In this document: one piece after another, positions 34,300 through 44,603 of the stretch
How the letters are laid out: the number at the start of each line of letters is the position of its first letter
How positions within the stretch are numbered: position 1 is the stretch's first letter
Origin: WJMD01 sp964596015
Lineage (GTDB): Bacteria; Joyebacterota; Joyebacteria; Joyebacterales; Joyebacteraceae
Assembly (NCBI GenBank): GCA_964596015.1
Contig: CAZQSB010000009.1
Span: forward strand, 19,855-83,854
Direction: 5' to 3'
DNA length: 64,000 bases
The notes under the pieces: generated by a model
Told to the model about the DNA's origin: nothing
The model's database searches: none
Seen by the model: the letters and a program-made list of their open reading frames with translations, nothing else
Made by a program: the position numbers and the translations under genes

Positions 34300-37200
34300 C
34301 AGAACTTGAACTCCGCTGTGAGGTGGACGCCGATGGTGCGGCGGGTCTGGTCGCGCTTCTCGTCGCGGCTCTGGGCGAAGCTCACCTGGAGACCGCCTGA
34401 GACGCTCCGCGAGAAGCTGTACGTCGCGTCGCCGGTGATCGAGAAGTCGCTCGTGTCGGCCGAGGGGTCGATGGAGTCGAGGAGACCCTCCTCCGCGGCG
34501 GTCTTCGTGAGCTTCGAGCCCGTCCTCAGGGTCAGGGAGCAGTCGAGATTGCTCTGGAACCTGAGCTTCTGCCCGAAGAACGGCAGCTTGAGACCCTGCG
34601 GCGCCGAGAACCTGTAGTTCAGCGTGAGACTCGTCGAGCCGCTGGTCTCGCGCGTGACGGAGCCGGTGCCGGAGAGACTGTAGTTGGTCGCGGTCCTGCG
34701 GTCCCACGAGAAGCTCCCGGACAGTCCGTTCTGGAACGTCATGTCCACCGAGATGATGGGACTGAAGACCAGCGCGTTCCCCTCGGTGGACGGTTCCCCC
34801 ACCGGACCGGAGTAGTTGCGCTTGTACTCGACCCCGCTCCGGGCCCGCGCCGTCTTGAAGACCGACTCCAGCGGCCCCAGCTTCTCGAAGCCCGACCAGG
34901 ACAGCGAGCCCTTGGTCGACTCCGTCATCGACTCGGTCTGGGTCAGGAGGTCGACCGTGTCCGAGACGGTGTTCCTGTACCACCTGCCGTCCACCGTGCG
35001 CCGGTAGCTTCCCTTGATACGGATGTCCCGTGTCAGCTTGATGCCGGAGTCGAGCGTCAGCGTCCTCTCCTCCGTCCTGTCGTCCCCGCCCTCTCCCTTC
35101 TCGAGACCGAGACGATAGGACCATCCGGGCATGTCTGCGGCCCGGATGCCGTCGAACCGCGAGTTCCAGCGGAGCTGGTATCTTGCGTCGATGGCGTCCA
35201 TGTTCCGGAAGACGTACAGCACCGGCGCGATGAGGTCGCCGAGCCCGGGGCCGCCGCCTTCCCCTTCCTCGCCTTCCTCGTCGCCCTCGCCGTCCTCGTC
35301 TTCACCTTCCGCCTCGTCCCCCCGCCTCGGACGACCAGGTCGACGCTCCGGCGCACGGCCGGAGCCTCCGAAGAGACGCTTCAGGTCGAGGCTCGTCCTG
35401 ATCTCCTGGCTCGTCGTCGCGCGTATGTCGCGGGCGTCCGGCGGATCGTTCGCGCCGCGGGCCTCCGGACCGTGGTTGTCCGTGAAGGTCGACGAGAACG
35501 TGTACTGCGGCGAGAACCAGCTGCCGAACCTCGGGCTGAAGGAGAGTGAGTTGGAGTACTGGCGCTGGGTCTCCACGCCGATGTTGATCCCGCCCACCGG
35601 ACGGTTCGGCTGCGAGAGGTCGCGCTTGACGGACACGCTGTGAGACGTCCTCAGGTTCTCGAGGAACTGGAAGTCGATGTTGCCGCCCGCGTCCAGCTTC
35701 TTGTCGTAGTTGTCCGTCCGCTTGCTCTTCACCTCGTCCGCGTCGATGTCGTACGCCAGGCTGTGGATGAGATGCGTCGACGCCGTGAACCGGACGGACG
35801 TCGGCTTCAGGAAGAGCTCGGTGTTCCGGAACAGGCGGAGACCGCTGCGTTCGGGCGAGTACCTGTAGGAGGCCCGCGCCCGAAGCGTCGTGGACGTGTC
35901 TATCCTCGTAGGCGACGACCTGATGTGGTCGGCCGCCGACGCCGAGAGGGAGAGTCCGTCGAGCAGCAGGTGCGTCCAGAAGTTCGGTGATTGACGGCGG
36001 CGCGAGAGCGACGCGGCGACGCTCCTGTCCCTGACGATGGTCCTCTCGTCGCGGCTCTGCTCTTCGGGAAGCACGACGTCCGATCCGGTGGAGAACCTGG
36101 GTTCCGTCACCTGCCGCTTCCACTGCACGTTGACCGGCATGGACACGCCCAGGCCGGTGACGAACCTGTCGGCGTTCACCGTGCTGGTCATGTTGTACGT
36201 GAGATTGTCCTGACCGCTTCCCCGCTCCTGTTTCAGAGTATGGAAGTTCCCGTCGACGTGCCTGAGGTCGAGGTTGACCGTGGCCAGATCGGCGAAGCGC
36301 GCGTCGACCGTCGCCCTCTCAGCCCAGCCGATCTCGTTCCAGACGTCTCCGAGCTGAATGTCGTCCACCCAGATTTCGCCCGAGATCTCGTCACCGAGCG
36401 GCACCTCGTTCGCGTTCCTGAGCCCGATGGTCAGCTGCCTCACGCGGGAGAGCGACGGCGCCCCGACCCTGGTGAAGCGCTCGGCTTTCACGCGCGCGGT
36501 GTCTCCCCAGACCCACGCGGTGTCCTGCTCCGCGTAGTCGTCGAGCTTGAGGTTCGTGAAGCTGGTGAACGGGATCGTCAGCTTCGTCGCGGAGCTGCCG
36601 GAGTCCTGGTACCACCCCGGCCTGAGCTCGAGGCTGTACTCGTAGTAGTTCAGGGAGTCGGCGCCGATCCTGAGGAAGAACTCCGTCCCGTCCTCTACGT
36701 CCTCCTCGCCGCCCTCGGAGGCCTTCTCGCCGTGGACGTAGAACTCGAGGGTCTGGTAGCCGGTGTAGTTCTCCTCTGTGAAGAACACCTGCGTGGCCGA
36801 GGCCGAATGCCCGGCCTCGATGTCGTCGTACAGGAGGGCCAGCGAGCCCTCGCGCTTCGGGAGGTTGGTCTCCTCGTCGACACCCGGGTCGAACGGCGGG
36901 ACGTAGTCGAGGTCTTCCTTCGTGTTCTTCGACGTGATGCGGAAGCTCATCTCGCCCAGCACGGCGGAGGGTATGATGTCGCCTTCCTCGTCCCTGATGG
37001 GACCGGGGAGCCAGTCGTTTCCAACGATGTCCAGCGAACCGATCATGAGGGGCTCGCCGTCCACCGGGAGATCCTCGAACCAGATCCGGGCCGACTTCAC
37101 GACCGTCCACTCGCTCATGCCGTTCACGGAGGCCGCGTCCTCGAGCGGAATGCGGTAGAGGCGCCAGTTCGTGCGCTTGTCGGCCGGCACGGGCGGCACA

Positions 37201-38966
37201 CTGTTGTCCTGAACGAGATAGGTCGAGGTGTCCGAAAGGTCGACCGTCAGCTCCCAGTACGTGTTGTCGGTATCGAGGTAGAAGTTGCCGTTCAGGTCCT
37301 CGGTGTCGAGGCGCTCGTTGCCTTCGCTTCCGTTGATCCGGGAGTAGTCGTCCGAACCGTACTCGAACTCGTAGTCGTCGTAGCCGTCGTCGGCGTCTCC
37401 CGGCTGCCAGTCGTCGTCGTCTCCGAACACCGTGTCGAGGCCCGTGTCCTCGTCGGCATCGAAGCCGTTCCGATCGACGTCCTCCGTGTCGAGTTCGCCG
37501 TTGGGCTCTTCGAAGAGCGGGTAGTAATCCTCGCTGAGCGTGCCGAGGTTGATGTGGATGCGGCCCTGCCGGGCCCCGTCGTCGTTGACCCAGATTTCGA
37601 AGAACTCCGACTCGCTGTAGTCGTCGCCGGTCTTCGAGAGGAGCCGCATCAGGCCGGCCCACGACGAAGGCGCGACCGTTTCGTGATCGATCTCGAGAAC
37701 CGTGCGGATGTCGTCGGCCTCCTCGGCCGGGAGGTCCGGGAAGAGGTCGCCCTCTCTGACCTTTCGGTCGGGGTTGTACCAGTCGATCGAGACCCTGTCG
37801 GACGGGAGGACGGCGCCGGTCGCCGGGAGACTGGCCGGGGTCCACGTCTTCCTGGAGACGCCCAGCATGAAGACGTTCTCGGTCCCCTCCATGTCGTCGA
37901 TGGAGACGAAGCCTCTGGTGTTGGGCTCCGGGATGCAGACCGCGGCCTCGGCCGCGAGCCTGAGGTGCGATTCGGCGTCGGTGTCGACGAGCGGGATCAT
38001 GTCCGCGAGCGTCGTCATGATCTGCGGCTCGAAGTTGGCACTCAGGTTGACGTCGCCGACGATGGTGCGCGACGGCTCCTCCCCGAGACGGGGCCGCTCT
38101 TCCGGCGTGCCCTTGCTCTGGTACATCCAGGTGGACCCGAGAACGACGTTGTCGCTCCAGTTGTAGACGCCGCGTGTCCCCAGGAGCGTGCTTTCGCCCG
38201 CGAGGCCGAACGGCTTGTAGTCGTACTCAACGGTCACGCGCGCGTCCGGCTCCTTCGCCTCCTCCGAAAGCAGCGTCAGCTGACCGGCCGGGTAGTAGAT
38301 GGTGTAGTCGACCCCGGAGGTGAGCTTGACCCCGTTCAGGCGCACGACCTCGCTGTTCTCGATGATGTTGATGTTCCCCAGATAGAACGTGGTCCGCGGC
38401 CGGTTGTAGCCCACCTCGATGAAGTACACGTCGTCCCCGGCGTCGAAGTCCTCCTTCGAATAGATGAGGCAGTTCTTCTCATCGAGCTCGTCCGCCGTGT
38501 AGATGTCCGGCGGCTCGCCCGGAGGATAGTAGAAGGACGACGTGTCCGGGTCGATCTCGGTGTCGTACTCGGGACAGAACGGGGTGAAGTGCGGGAAGAT
38601 GAGATAGCCCTTCTCGAAGTCGACCCACTGAAGGTCCACGATCCCGTCCGGACCGCCCACGCCGCCGACTCCCGCCGTGTCGAGACCGAGGATCTCGACG
38701 TACGGGATGCCGTCCTGGGTATCGGTGATCTCGCCCGACGGCGTCCTCTTGCGAATGGTCAGCTCGAACCCCTCCTCGGGGATGTCCTCGGCGCCGAGGT
38801 CGTAGATGTTCTTGAGCTCGTAGAGACGGATGGGCTCCCATTCCGTCGCCGTCACGCGCTCGTCGCTCCGGATCATCTTGAGCCTGAGCGAGTCCCCGTC
38901 GCTGCCGCCGACCTCGATGCCGCCGTTCAGGCGATAGCTGACCGCCAGCACGCGGCCGCTCTGGAG
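34299..38966 (-). CDS. sprA: Type IX secretion translocon protein SprA, C-terminal part (interrupted by assembly gap)
   Basis: About 1,555 residues, reading on from the fragment at 38977-40648 across 10 N. SprA (Sov) forms the giant outer-membrane pore of the type IX secretion system. The segment is rich in Tyr/Asp/Gly beta-strand blocks. It includes a highly acidic region (about 37.2-37.5 kb, many Asp/Glu), repeated substrate-barrel-like strands, and an aromatic C-terminus ending in EFKF, as expected for an outer-membrane barrel. Reading frames on the two sides of the gap differ by one, so the true gap length must be 2 modulo 3 or the assembly has an error. Confidence 0.85.
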   Translation of the reverse strand, partial: LQSGRVLAVSYRLNGGIEVGGSDGDSLRLKMIRSDERVTATEWEPIRLYELKNIYDLGAEDIPEEGFELTIRKRTPSGEITDTQDGIPYVEILGLDTAGVGGVGGPDGIVDLQWVDFEKGYLIFPHFTPFCPEYDTEIDPDTSSFYYPPGEPPDIYTADELDEKNCLIYSKEDFDAGDDVYFIEVGYNRPRTTFYLGNINIIENSEVVRLNGVKLTSGVDYTIYYPAGQLTLLSEEAKEPDARVTVEYDYKPFGLAGESTLLGTRGVYNWSDNVVLGSTWMYQSKGTPEERPRLGEEPSRTIVGDVNLSANFEPQIMTTLADMIPLVDTDAESHLRLAAEAAVCIPEPNTRGFVSIDDMEGTENVFMLGVSRKTWTPASLPATGAVLPSDRVSIDWYNPDRKVREGDLFPDLPAEEADDIRTVLEIDHETVAPSSWAGLMRLLSKTGDDYSESEFFEIWVNDDGARQGRIHINLGTLSEDYYPLFEEPNGELDTEDVDRNGFDADEDTGLDTVFGDDDDWQPGDADDGYDDYEFEYGSDDYSRINGSEGNERLDTEDLNGNFYLDTDNTYWELTVDLSDTSTYLVQDNSVPPVPADKRTNWRLYRIPLEDAASVNGMSEWTVVKSARIWFEDLPVDGEPLMIGSLDIVGNDWLPGPIRDEEGDIIPSAVLGEMSFRITSKNTKEDLDYVPPFDPGVDEETNLPKREGSLALLYDDIEAGHSASATQVFFTEENYTGYQTLEFYVHGEKASEGGEEDVEDGTEFFLRIGADSLNYYEYSLELRPGWYQDSGSSATKLTIPFTSFTNLKLDDYAEQDTAWVWGDTARVKAERFTRVGAPSLSRVRQLTIGLRNANEVPLGDEISGEIWVDDIQLGDVWNEIGWAERATVDARFADLATVNLDLRHVDGNFHTLKQERGSGQDNLTYNMTSTVNADRFVTGLGVSMPVNVQWKRQVTEPRFSTGSDVVLPEEQSRDERTIVRDRSVAASLSRRRQSPNFWTHLLLDGLSLSASAADHIRSSPTRIDTSTTLRARASYRYSPERSGLRLFRNTELFLKPTSVRFTASTHLIHSLAYDIDADEVKSKRTDNYDKKLDAGGNIDFQFLENLRTSHSVSVKRDLSQPNRPVGGINIGVETQRQYSNSLSFSPRFGSWFSPQYTFSSTFTDNHGPEARGANDPPDARDIRATTSQEIRTSLDLKRLFGGSGRAPERRPGRPRRGDEAEGEDEDGEGDEEGEEGEGGGPGLGDLIAPVLYVFRNMDAIDARYQLRWNSRFDGIRAADMPGWSYRLGLEKGEGGDDRTEERTLTLDSGIKLTRDIRIKGSYRRTVDGRWYRNTVSDTVDLLTQTESMTESTKGSLSWSGFEKLGPLESVFKTARARSGVEYKRNYSGPVGEPSTEGNALVFSPIISVDMTFQNGLSGSFSWDRRTATNYSLSGTGSVTRETSGSTSLTLNYRFSAPQGLKLPFFGQKLRFQSNLDCSLTLRTGSKLTKTAAEEGLLDSIDPSADTSDFSITGDATYSFSRSVSGGLQVSFAQSRDEKRDQTRRTIGVHLTAEFKF

Positions 38967-38976
38967 NNNNNNNNNN
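38967..38976. other. Assembly gap (10 N) inside sprA
   Basis: Ten N. For the gene to be intact the missing length must be congruent to 2 modulo 3, so 10 cannot be the real size unless there is a frameshift nearby. Confidence 0.93.
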
Positions 38977-40648
38977 AGCGCTCGAACTCGATGATGCCGT
39001 TCTGATAGTCGACGAGGTAGTCCTCGAGCTCGATGAGTTCGTCGAACATCCCGCGTTGACGCGGGCCTTCCGGCGGTGACGACGGGTTCAGCGGGTCGTT
39101 CAGGTACGCCACCCCAGGCACGGCGCCCGTCTCGATGTCGTTTGCGCCGTTCCTGTCGTCCACGTAGACCGTCACCTCTTCGAGATAGACGTTCGAGTAC
39201 TTGAGTGCCTCCTCGTCGAGCGCAAAGAAGCTGTCCTCCTTGAACTGGATGTCGTTGATCACGAGCGAGTCGGATTCGGAGGTCCCGGTGAAGCTTGCGC
39301 CCGACGACTCCCCCTCCTCCTTGCTGGCGATGGCGATGAGGTCGAACTTGCCCATCTTCGCGGTCATCTTGGCACCGAAGAGCCCCTCGTGGCGTCCGCT
39401 GTAGCTCACGAACTCGGTGCCGGGCAGCGAGAGGTTGACCTCGCCGAGTTCGATCTTCTGGATGATCTCGTCCTCGTCGCCGTCGTAGTGAACCCGGATC
39501 TGGTTGGTCTTGCCCGTACCGAAGACATCGCCGCCGCTCCTGTGGTCGACGTAGACGTGGATCTTCCTTCCGATGGTCCCCTCGAGGTTGACGGTGAGCT
39601 GCTGTTCCATGTCGAGCTGAGGGAAACGCGATGGGCGACCCGATTCCTGCTCGAGCGCCTCGACGACGTAGCTGGTCTGGCCGCCGAAGGTGATGCGCTC
39701 GCTGCCCCGGACCTTGAGGTTCGCGCCGGGTCCGATGGCCCTGACGAACGGCCCCGGGAGCGGCATCGGGATGTCGATGTCCAGAAGACCGCCTGGAGCG
39801 TCGGACTGCGCCTGCCTGAGCCCGGCCAGGACGGTCCTCCGCCAGGCTTTCTCGACAGCGAGCCTTCCCGTCAGCTCCTCGAAGTCACGCCTGGGGGCGG
39901 CATAGACGACGTACCCGGGGAAGCCCCCGGGCGAAAGCTCGAGGACTATGAAGGAAAGGTCGCGCTTCAGGCGGATGCTCCGTTCGACGGGCGCGCTCGA
40001 GGGAACCTCCTGGGGAAGGCCGACGCCTACCGGCGCCAGACCGGACGACCTCTGAACGGTCCTGAGGTCCCAGGGCCGCACGAACTCCGGCGGCCTGCCA
40101 AGATGGCGCTCGATGGACAGCTCATGCGTGGGGAGCGAAGGCCCGGTCGCTTCGTCGGGCGGCACGTCCAGCGTGTCGCCCGGAGCGCCCGTCACGTCCA
40201 GCGTGTCGCCCGGAGCGCCCGTCGCGTCCAGCGTGTCAGACGGCGCGGATGTTGGAGAGACCACGTCCAGCGTGTCGCCAGGAGCGCCCGCTACTCCCAG
40301 CGTGTCCGCGACGTCGGCCGCGGCGGGGTCGAGCGTGTCGGCGGGAGCGGGTCGGCCAGGTAGCTCATCAAGCGTGTCGGCGGCCACCGCATTCGCCGCG
40401 GCACCGTCGAGTGTGTCGGCGGAGTCCACATGCGCCGCGGCACCGTCGAGCGTGTCGGCGGCGACCGCAGTCGAATCGGACGGCGTCTCGCTCGTCGAAT
40501 GCAGAGAGTCGCCCGGCGCCGCGCCCTCTGTCTGTCCGCGCGCCTCCGAGACAAAGAGCGACGCGGCGCAGACCGCAAGCAGGACTGCGAGGCTGAGCGC
40601 TGTCGCGTTCTTCCGGAGGCGCTTCAACGACACCTGGTGTTCCTTCAT
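38977..40648 (-). CDS. sprA: Type IX secretion translocon protein SprA, N-terminal part
   Basis: 557 residues before the gap. Signal peptide (about 10-38), then a low-complexity region (about 45-150) with about ten DTLD tetrapeptides in an Ala/Gly/Pro background, then the conserved SprA N-terminal segment: DEIIQKIELGEVNLSLPGTE, GLFGAKMTAKMGKFDL and VYVDDRNGANDIETGA. These blocks, repeated through the family, identify the protein better than the barrel. ATG at 40648 follows ACAGG; an in-frame ATG at 40693 is less likely. Transcribed from the promoter at 40721-40748. Confidence 0.87.
40160..40465 (-). repeat. DTLD-coding tandem repeats in sprA
   Basis: About ten copies of a DTLD-coding unit. 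Two adjacent 30 bp copies (about 40164-40223, CGTCCAGCGTGTCGCCCGGA core) are identical at nearly every base; others are diverged. Probably a flexible linker after the signal peptide that changes length by recombination. Confidence 0.8.
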
Positions 40649-40720
40649 CCTGTGAGGAGAACCCTCTCCCGCGGCCCGCTCACACGAGGACATCGGTGTT
40701 GCGGACTTTCAACAGCAGGT

Positions 40721-40748
40721 AGTATACCTTGTTTGCTGGCGTTGCCAA
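40721..40748 (-). promoter_or_regulatory. Promoter of sprA
   Basis: Minus strand: -35 TTGGCA (40748-40743), 16 bp spacer, -10 TATACT (40726-40721). Predicted start near 40714, about 66 nt before the ATG at 40648. The 163 bp region also has to serve lptF on the other strand; I see no equally good plus-strand promoter. Confidence 0.72.
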
Positions 40749-40811
40749 CGATTCCCTGACGTTTCCCGCCCGCCCCGGCATGGCCGAGGGAACGCACGCG
40801 AACGGACACGA

Positions 40812-42167
40812 ATGAGCATCCTCTCCCGTTACGTTTTGAGAGCTCACGTGGTCCCGGCCGTTGCCGGACTCGCCATCTTCTACTTCGTCCTCTCCATGGA
40901 CTTCCTGGTGGACTACCTCGAGCTGTTCGTCAAGAAAGGCGTGCCGCTCGCGGCCGTGCTCGAGGCCTTCGGGCTGAGCCTCGCCTGGATGACGCTGCTC
41001 GCCGTCCCGATGGCGGTCATGGTCGCCGTCCTGACCGCGTTCGGGCGCCTGGCGGGCGACAACGAGATCACGGCCCTCCGGGCGACCGGCGCCAGCGTCT
41101 TCCGCCTCATCATGCCGGTCCTCGCAGCATCGGTCATCATCGCCGGCGGCCTCTTCTACTTCGGAAACGCGTTTCTTCCCACGGCGAATCACCGGCTCAA
41201 GACCCTCCTGGTCGACATCCACAAGGTCAGACCGCTGACGACCATCGAGCCCGACGTTCTGACCGAGCTGCCCGGCGGCTACATGATCCTCGTCTCGGAG
41301 CTCGATCGCGAGACCAACGAGATCTTCGACGTCCGGATCCACAGATTCGAGGGCGAGGAGCCCGTTCAGACCATCATCGCCGACCGCGGCGTCGTCTCGA
41401 CGGAGCCCGCGAGGGACCTCCTGAGGATCGAGCTCATGGACGGCGAGATCCATGAGCTCGACCCGGAAGATCGGACGCGATATAACAGATTGGTATTCGA
41501 CCGGCACGCGATCAATGTGGTCGAGGCCGGCGGCACGTTGAGCAGGACCGAGTCCGCTCGGAGAGGCGATCGCGAGCTTTCGCTGGAGGAGCTCGATCGT
41601 CGCATCGAGATGAACCGGGAGGAGGCGTCGGCCGCCCTTCAGAGGCTGTCGGACCTCGTCGGCCGTCCTCCCCGGGACCTCCCCCCGCTCTCCTCCATCG
41701 CCCTCACTCCGGGGATCAGCGAGAGGCTCCGCGAGATCGGTCAGGGAGCCGGCGTGGACATCGACGAAGCCGTGCGGGACATCCAGACCAGCATGAAGCG
41801 CATCCGGAGCTTCCAGGTCGAATATCACAAGAAGCTGTCGATCCCGTTCTCCTGCATCGTGTTCGTCCTTCTGGGAGCGCCGCTCGGCATCAGGAGTCGA
41901 CGCGGGGGCGTCGGCATCGGCGCAGGGATCGGCATTCTCTTCTTCCTCGTCTACTATCTCTTCCTCATCGGCGGCGAGCAGCTCGGCGACCGCGGCTTCG
42001 TTTCGCCGGTCTGGGCGATGTGGGCGCCCAACATCATCTTCGGCGGGTTCGGAGCGCTGTTGACGCTCGCGGTCTCCTTCGAGTGGAGACTCCGGCCGCT
42101 GATGAGGATCATCGACTTCGTGCTCCGTCCTCCGAGGCCCGCTCAACCCGCGGAGACCGAGCTATGA
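40812..42167 (+). CDS. lptF: LPS export permease LptF (LptF/LptG family)
   Basis: 451 residues. Inner-membrane half of the LptB2FG transporter that pulls lipopolysaccharide out of the membrane. Layout as in the family: three N-terminal helices (about 12-32, 45-75 and 92-112), a periplasmic beta-jellyroll (about 125-330), and three C-terminal helices (about 340-430). LAGDNEITALRATGAS carries the coupling-helix region. Overlaps lptG by 4 bp (ATGA). Assignment F versus G rests on order only. Confidence 0.9.
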   Translation: MSILSRYVLRAHVVPAVAGLAIFYFVLSMDFLVDYLELFVKKGVPLAAVLEAFGLSLAWMTLLAVPMAVMVAVLTAFGRLAGDNEITALRATGASVFRLIMPVLAASVIIAGGLFYFGNAFLPTANHRLKTLLVDIHKVRPLTTIEPDVLTELPGGYMILVSELDRETNEIFDVRIHRFEGEEPVQTIIADRGVVSTEPARDLLRIELMDGEIHELDPEDRTRYNRLVFDRHAINVVEAGGTLSRTESARRGDRELSLEELDRRIEMNREEASAALQRLSDLVGRPPRDLPPLSSIALTPGISERLREIGQGAGVDIDEAVRDIQTSMKRIRSFQVEYHKKLSIPFSCIVFVLLGAPLGIRSRRGGVGIGAGIGILFFLVYYLFLIGGEQLGDRGFVSPVWAMWAPNIIFGGFGALLTLAVSFEWRLRPLMRIIDFVLRPPRPAQPAETEL

Positions 42168-43237
42168 AGCTCCTCGACCGCTACATCCTCAGGAGAGTCG
42201 CGCTTCCGCTCGTCCTCGTGTTCGTCACGTTCGTGGGGATCTTCGTCCTGGTCGACCTCTTCGACCACGCCAACAGGTTCATCGACAACAACGTGCCGAT
42301 AGGCATCGTCGGCCTGTACTACCTCTACTACGCGCCGATGATCGTCGTCCTGACGGCGCCGGTCGCCATGCTGCTGGCGGCGCTCCTCTCGCTGGGACGT
42401 CTCTCGCAGAAGAACGAGATCATGGCCATGAAGGGGTCGGGCGTCAGCCTCTATCGCATTCTGGCGCCGGTGCTCCTGCTGGCCTTCTGTCTGAGTCTCG
42501 TGACCCTCGTGGTCGGCGAGGAGCTTCTTCCTCCCGCGACGAAGCGGCGGCTCGACATCGAGGAACAGGCGATCGAGAGGACGCCATCCCGGACCGTCAG
42601 GACGGACGTCATCTACCTGTATCCCGACGGCGACGTCCTCCTGGCCCGGCGCTTCAACCTCCGGAGCCGGACGCTCGAGGACGTGACCTACCAGCGGTTC
42701 GGGGACCAGCCGGTGCCCGCGAGAAGGCTCGACGCTCCGCTCGCGCGCTGGACAGATGAAGGCTGGATGCTCGAGGATGGAACCGAGCGCCTCTTCGAGA
42801 ACGGCGCCGAGACGACTCGGGGGTTCGGCAGGCTCGCCCTTCCCGAGGAGGGGCCCTCGCCGGAGACGCTGGCCCAGCGCCCCGTCGAGCCGGAGGAGAT
42901 GGGCTACGCCGACCTCAGGGACTACATCACGCGGCTTCGGGCCGGCGGCACCGACCCGAGGGCCCTCGAGGTGCAGCTCCGCCTCAAGATAGCGTTCCCG
43001 TTCGTCACGCTCATCATGACGCTCCTGGGCGCCCCTCTGGCCGCGGGGAGCCGGAAGAGCGGCTTCGCCATCGCCTTCACGTCGGCTCTCGCGATCTCGT
43101 TCATCTACTACGGGGTCATACAGATCGGCCAGGTCCTCGGGGAGGAGGCAATCCTGCCGCCGTGGCTGGCGGCCTGGATGGCGAACATCGCGTTCGGTGC
43201 CCTGGGGGTCTACCTTCTCGTGCGCGCCCCCAAGTAG
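42164..43237 (+). CDS. lptG: LPS export permease LptG (LptF/LptG family)
   Basis: 357 residues from the ATG at 42164 inside the lptF stop. Second permease half of LptB2FG. Same six-helix plus jellyroll layout: helices about 12-35, 50-80 and 98-118, periplasmic part about 125-265, helices about 270-350. LSQKNEIMAMKGSGVSLYRI is the coupling-helix region. The ATPase partner lptB is about 16 kb away on the other strand. Confidence 0.9.
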   Translation: MKLLDRYILRRVALPLVLVFVTFVGIFVLVDLFDHANRFIDNNVPIGIVGLYYLYYAPMIVVLTAPVAMLLAALLSLGRLSQKNEIMAMKGSGVSLYRILAPVLLLAFCLSLVTLVVGEELLPPATKRRLDIEEQAIERTPSRTVRTDVIYLYPDGDVLLARRFNLRSRTLEDVTYQRFGDQPVPARRLDAPLARWTDEGWMLEDGTERLFENGAETTRGFGRLALPEEGPSPETLAQRPVEPEEMGYADLRDYITRLRAGGTDPRALEVQLRLKIAFPFVTLIMTLLGAPLAAGSRKSGFAIAFTSALAISFIYYGVIQIGQVLGEEAILPPWLAAWMANIAFGALGVYLLVRAPK

Positions 43238-43271
43238 AAGGCGGCGCCCCTGCGGGACGCCGCCACCTTCT
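43236..43271. terminator. Bidirectional terminator between lptG and ahcY
   Basis: GGCGGCG (43240-43246) pairs with CGCCGCC (43258-43264). Flanking AGAAG and CTTCT extend the stem with a small bulge. It sits between convergent genes and overlaps the lptG stop codon. Confidence 0.62.
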
Positions 43272-43296
43272 CGGTCTTTCACCGGTCGTTCACCGC

Positions 43297-44553
<1,257 letters not shown>

Positions 44554-44603
44554 CTGACGAACTCCGTTTCGTGTGGGTTCCCTCTCGCGTGCGGCGGTCC
44601 TCG

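Noticed and set aside
35991..39005. 1,004-codon open frame on the plus strand opposite sprA
   Set aside because: Low-complexity Val/Arg/Glu-rich composition and no family signs; antisense of the acidic sprA coding strand.
40160..40465. CRISPR-like repeat array
   Set aside because: The repeats are in frame, code for DTLD peptides, and have no unique spacers.
40649..40811. A plus-strand promoter for lptF
   Set aside because: TAGTAT has only a 15 bp spacing to a poor -35; not strong enough to report.
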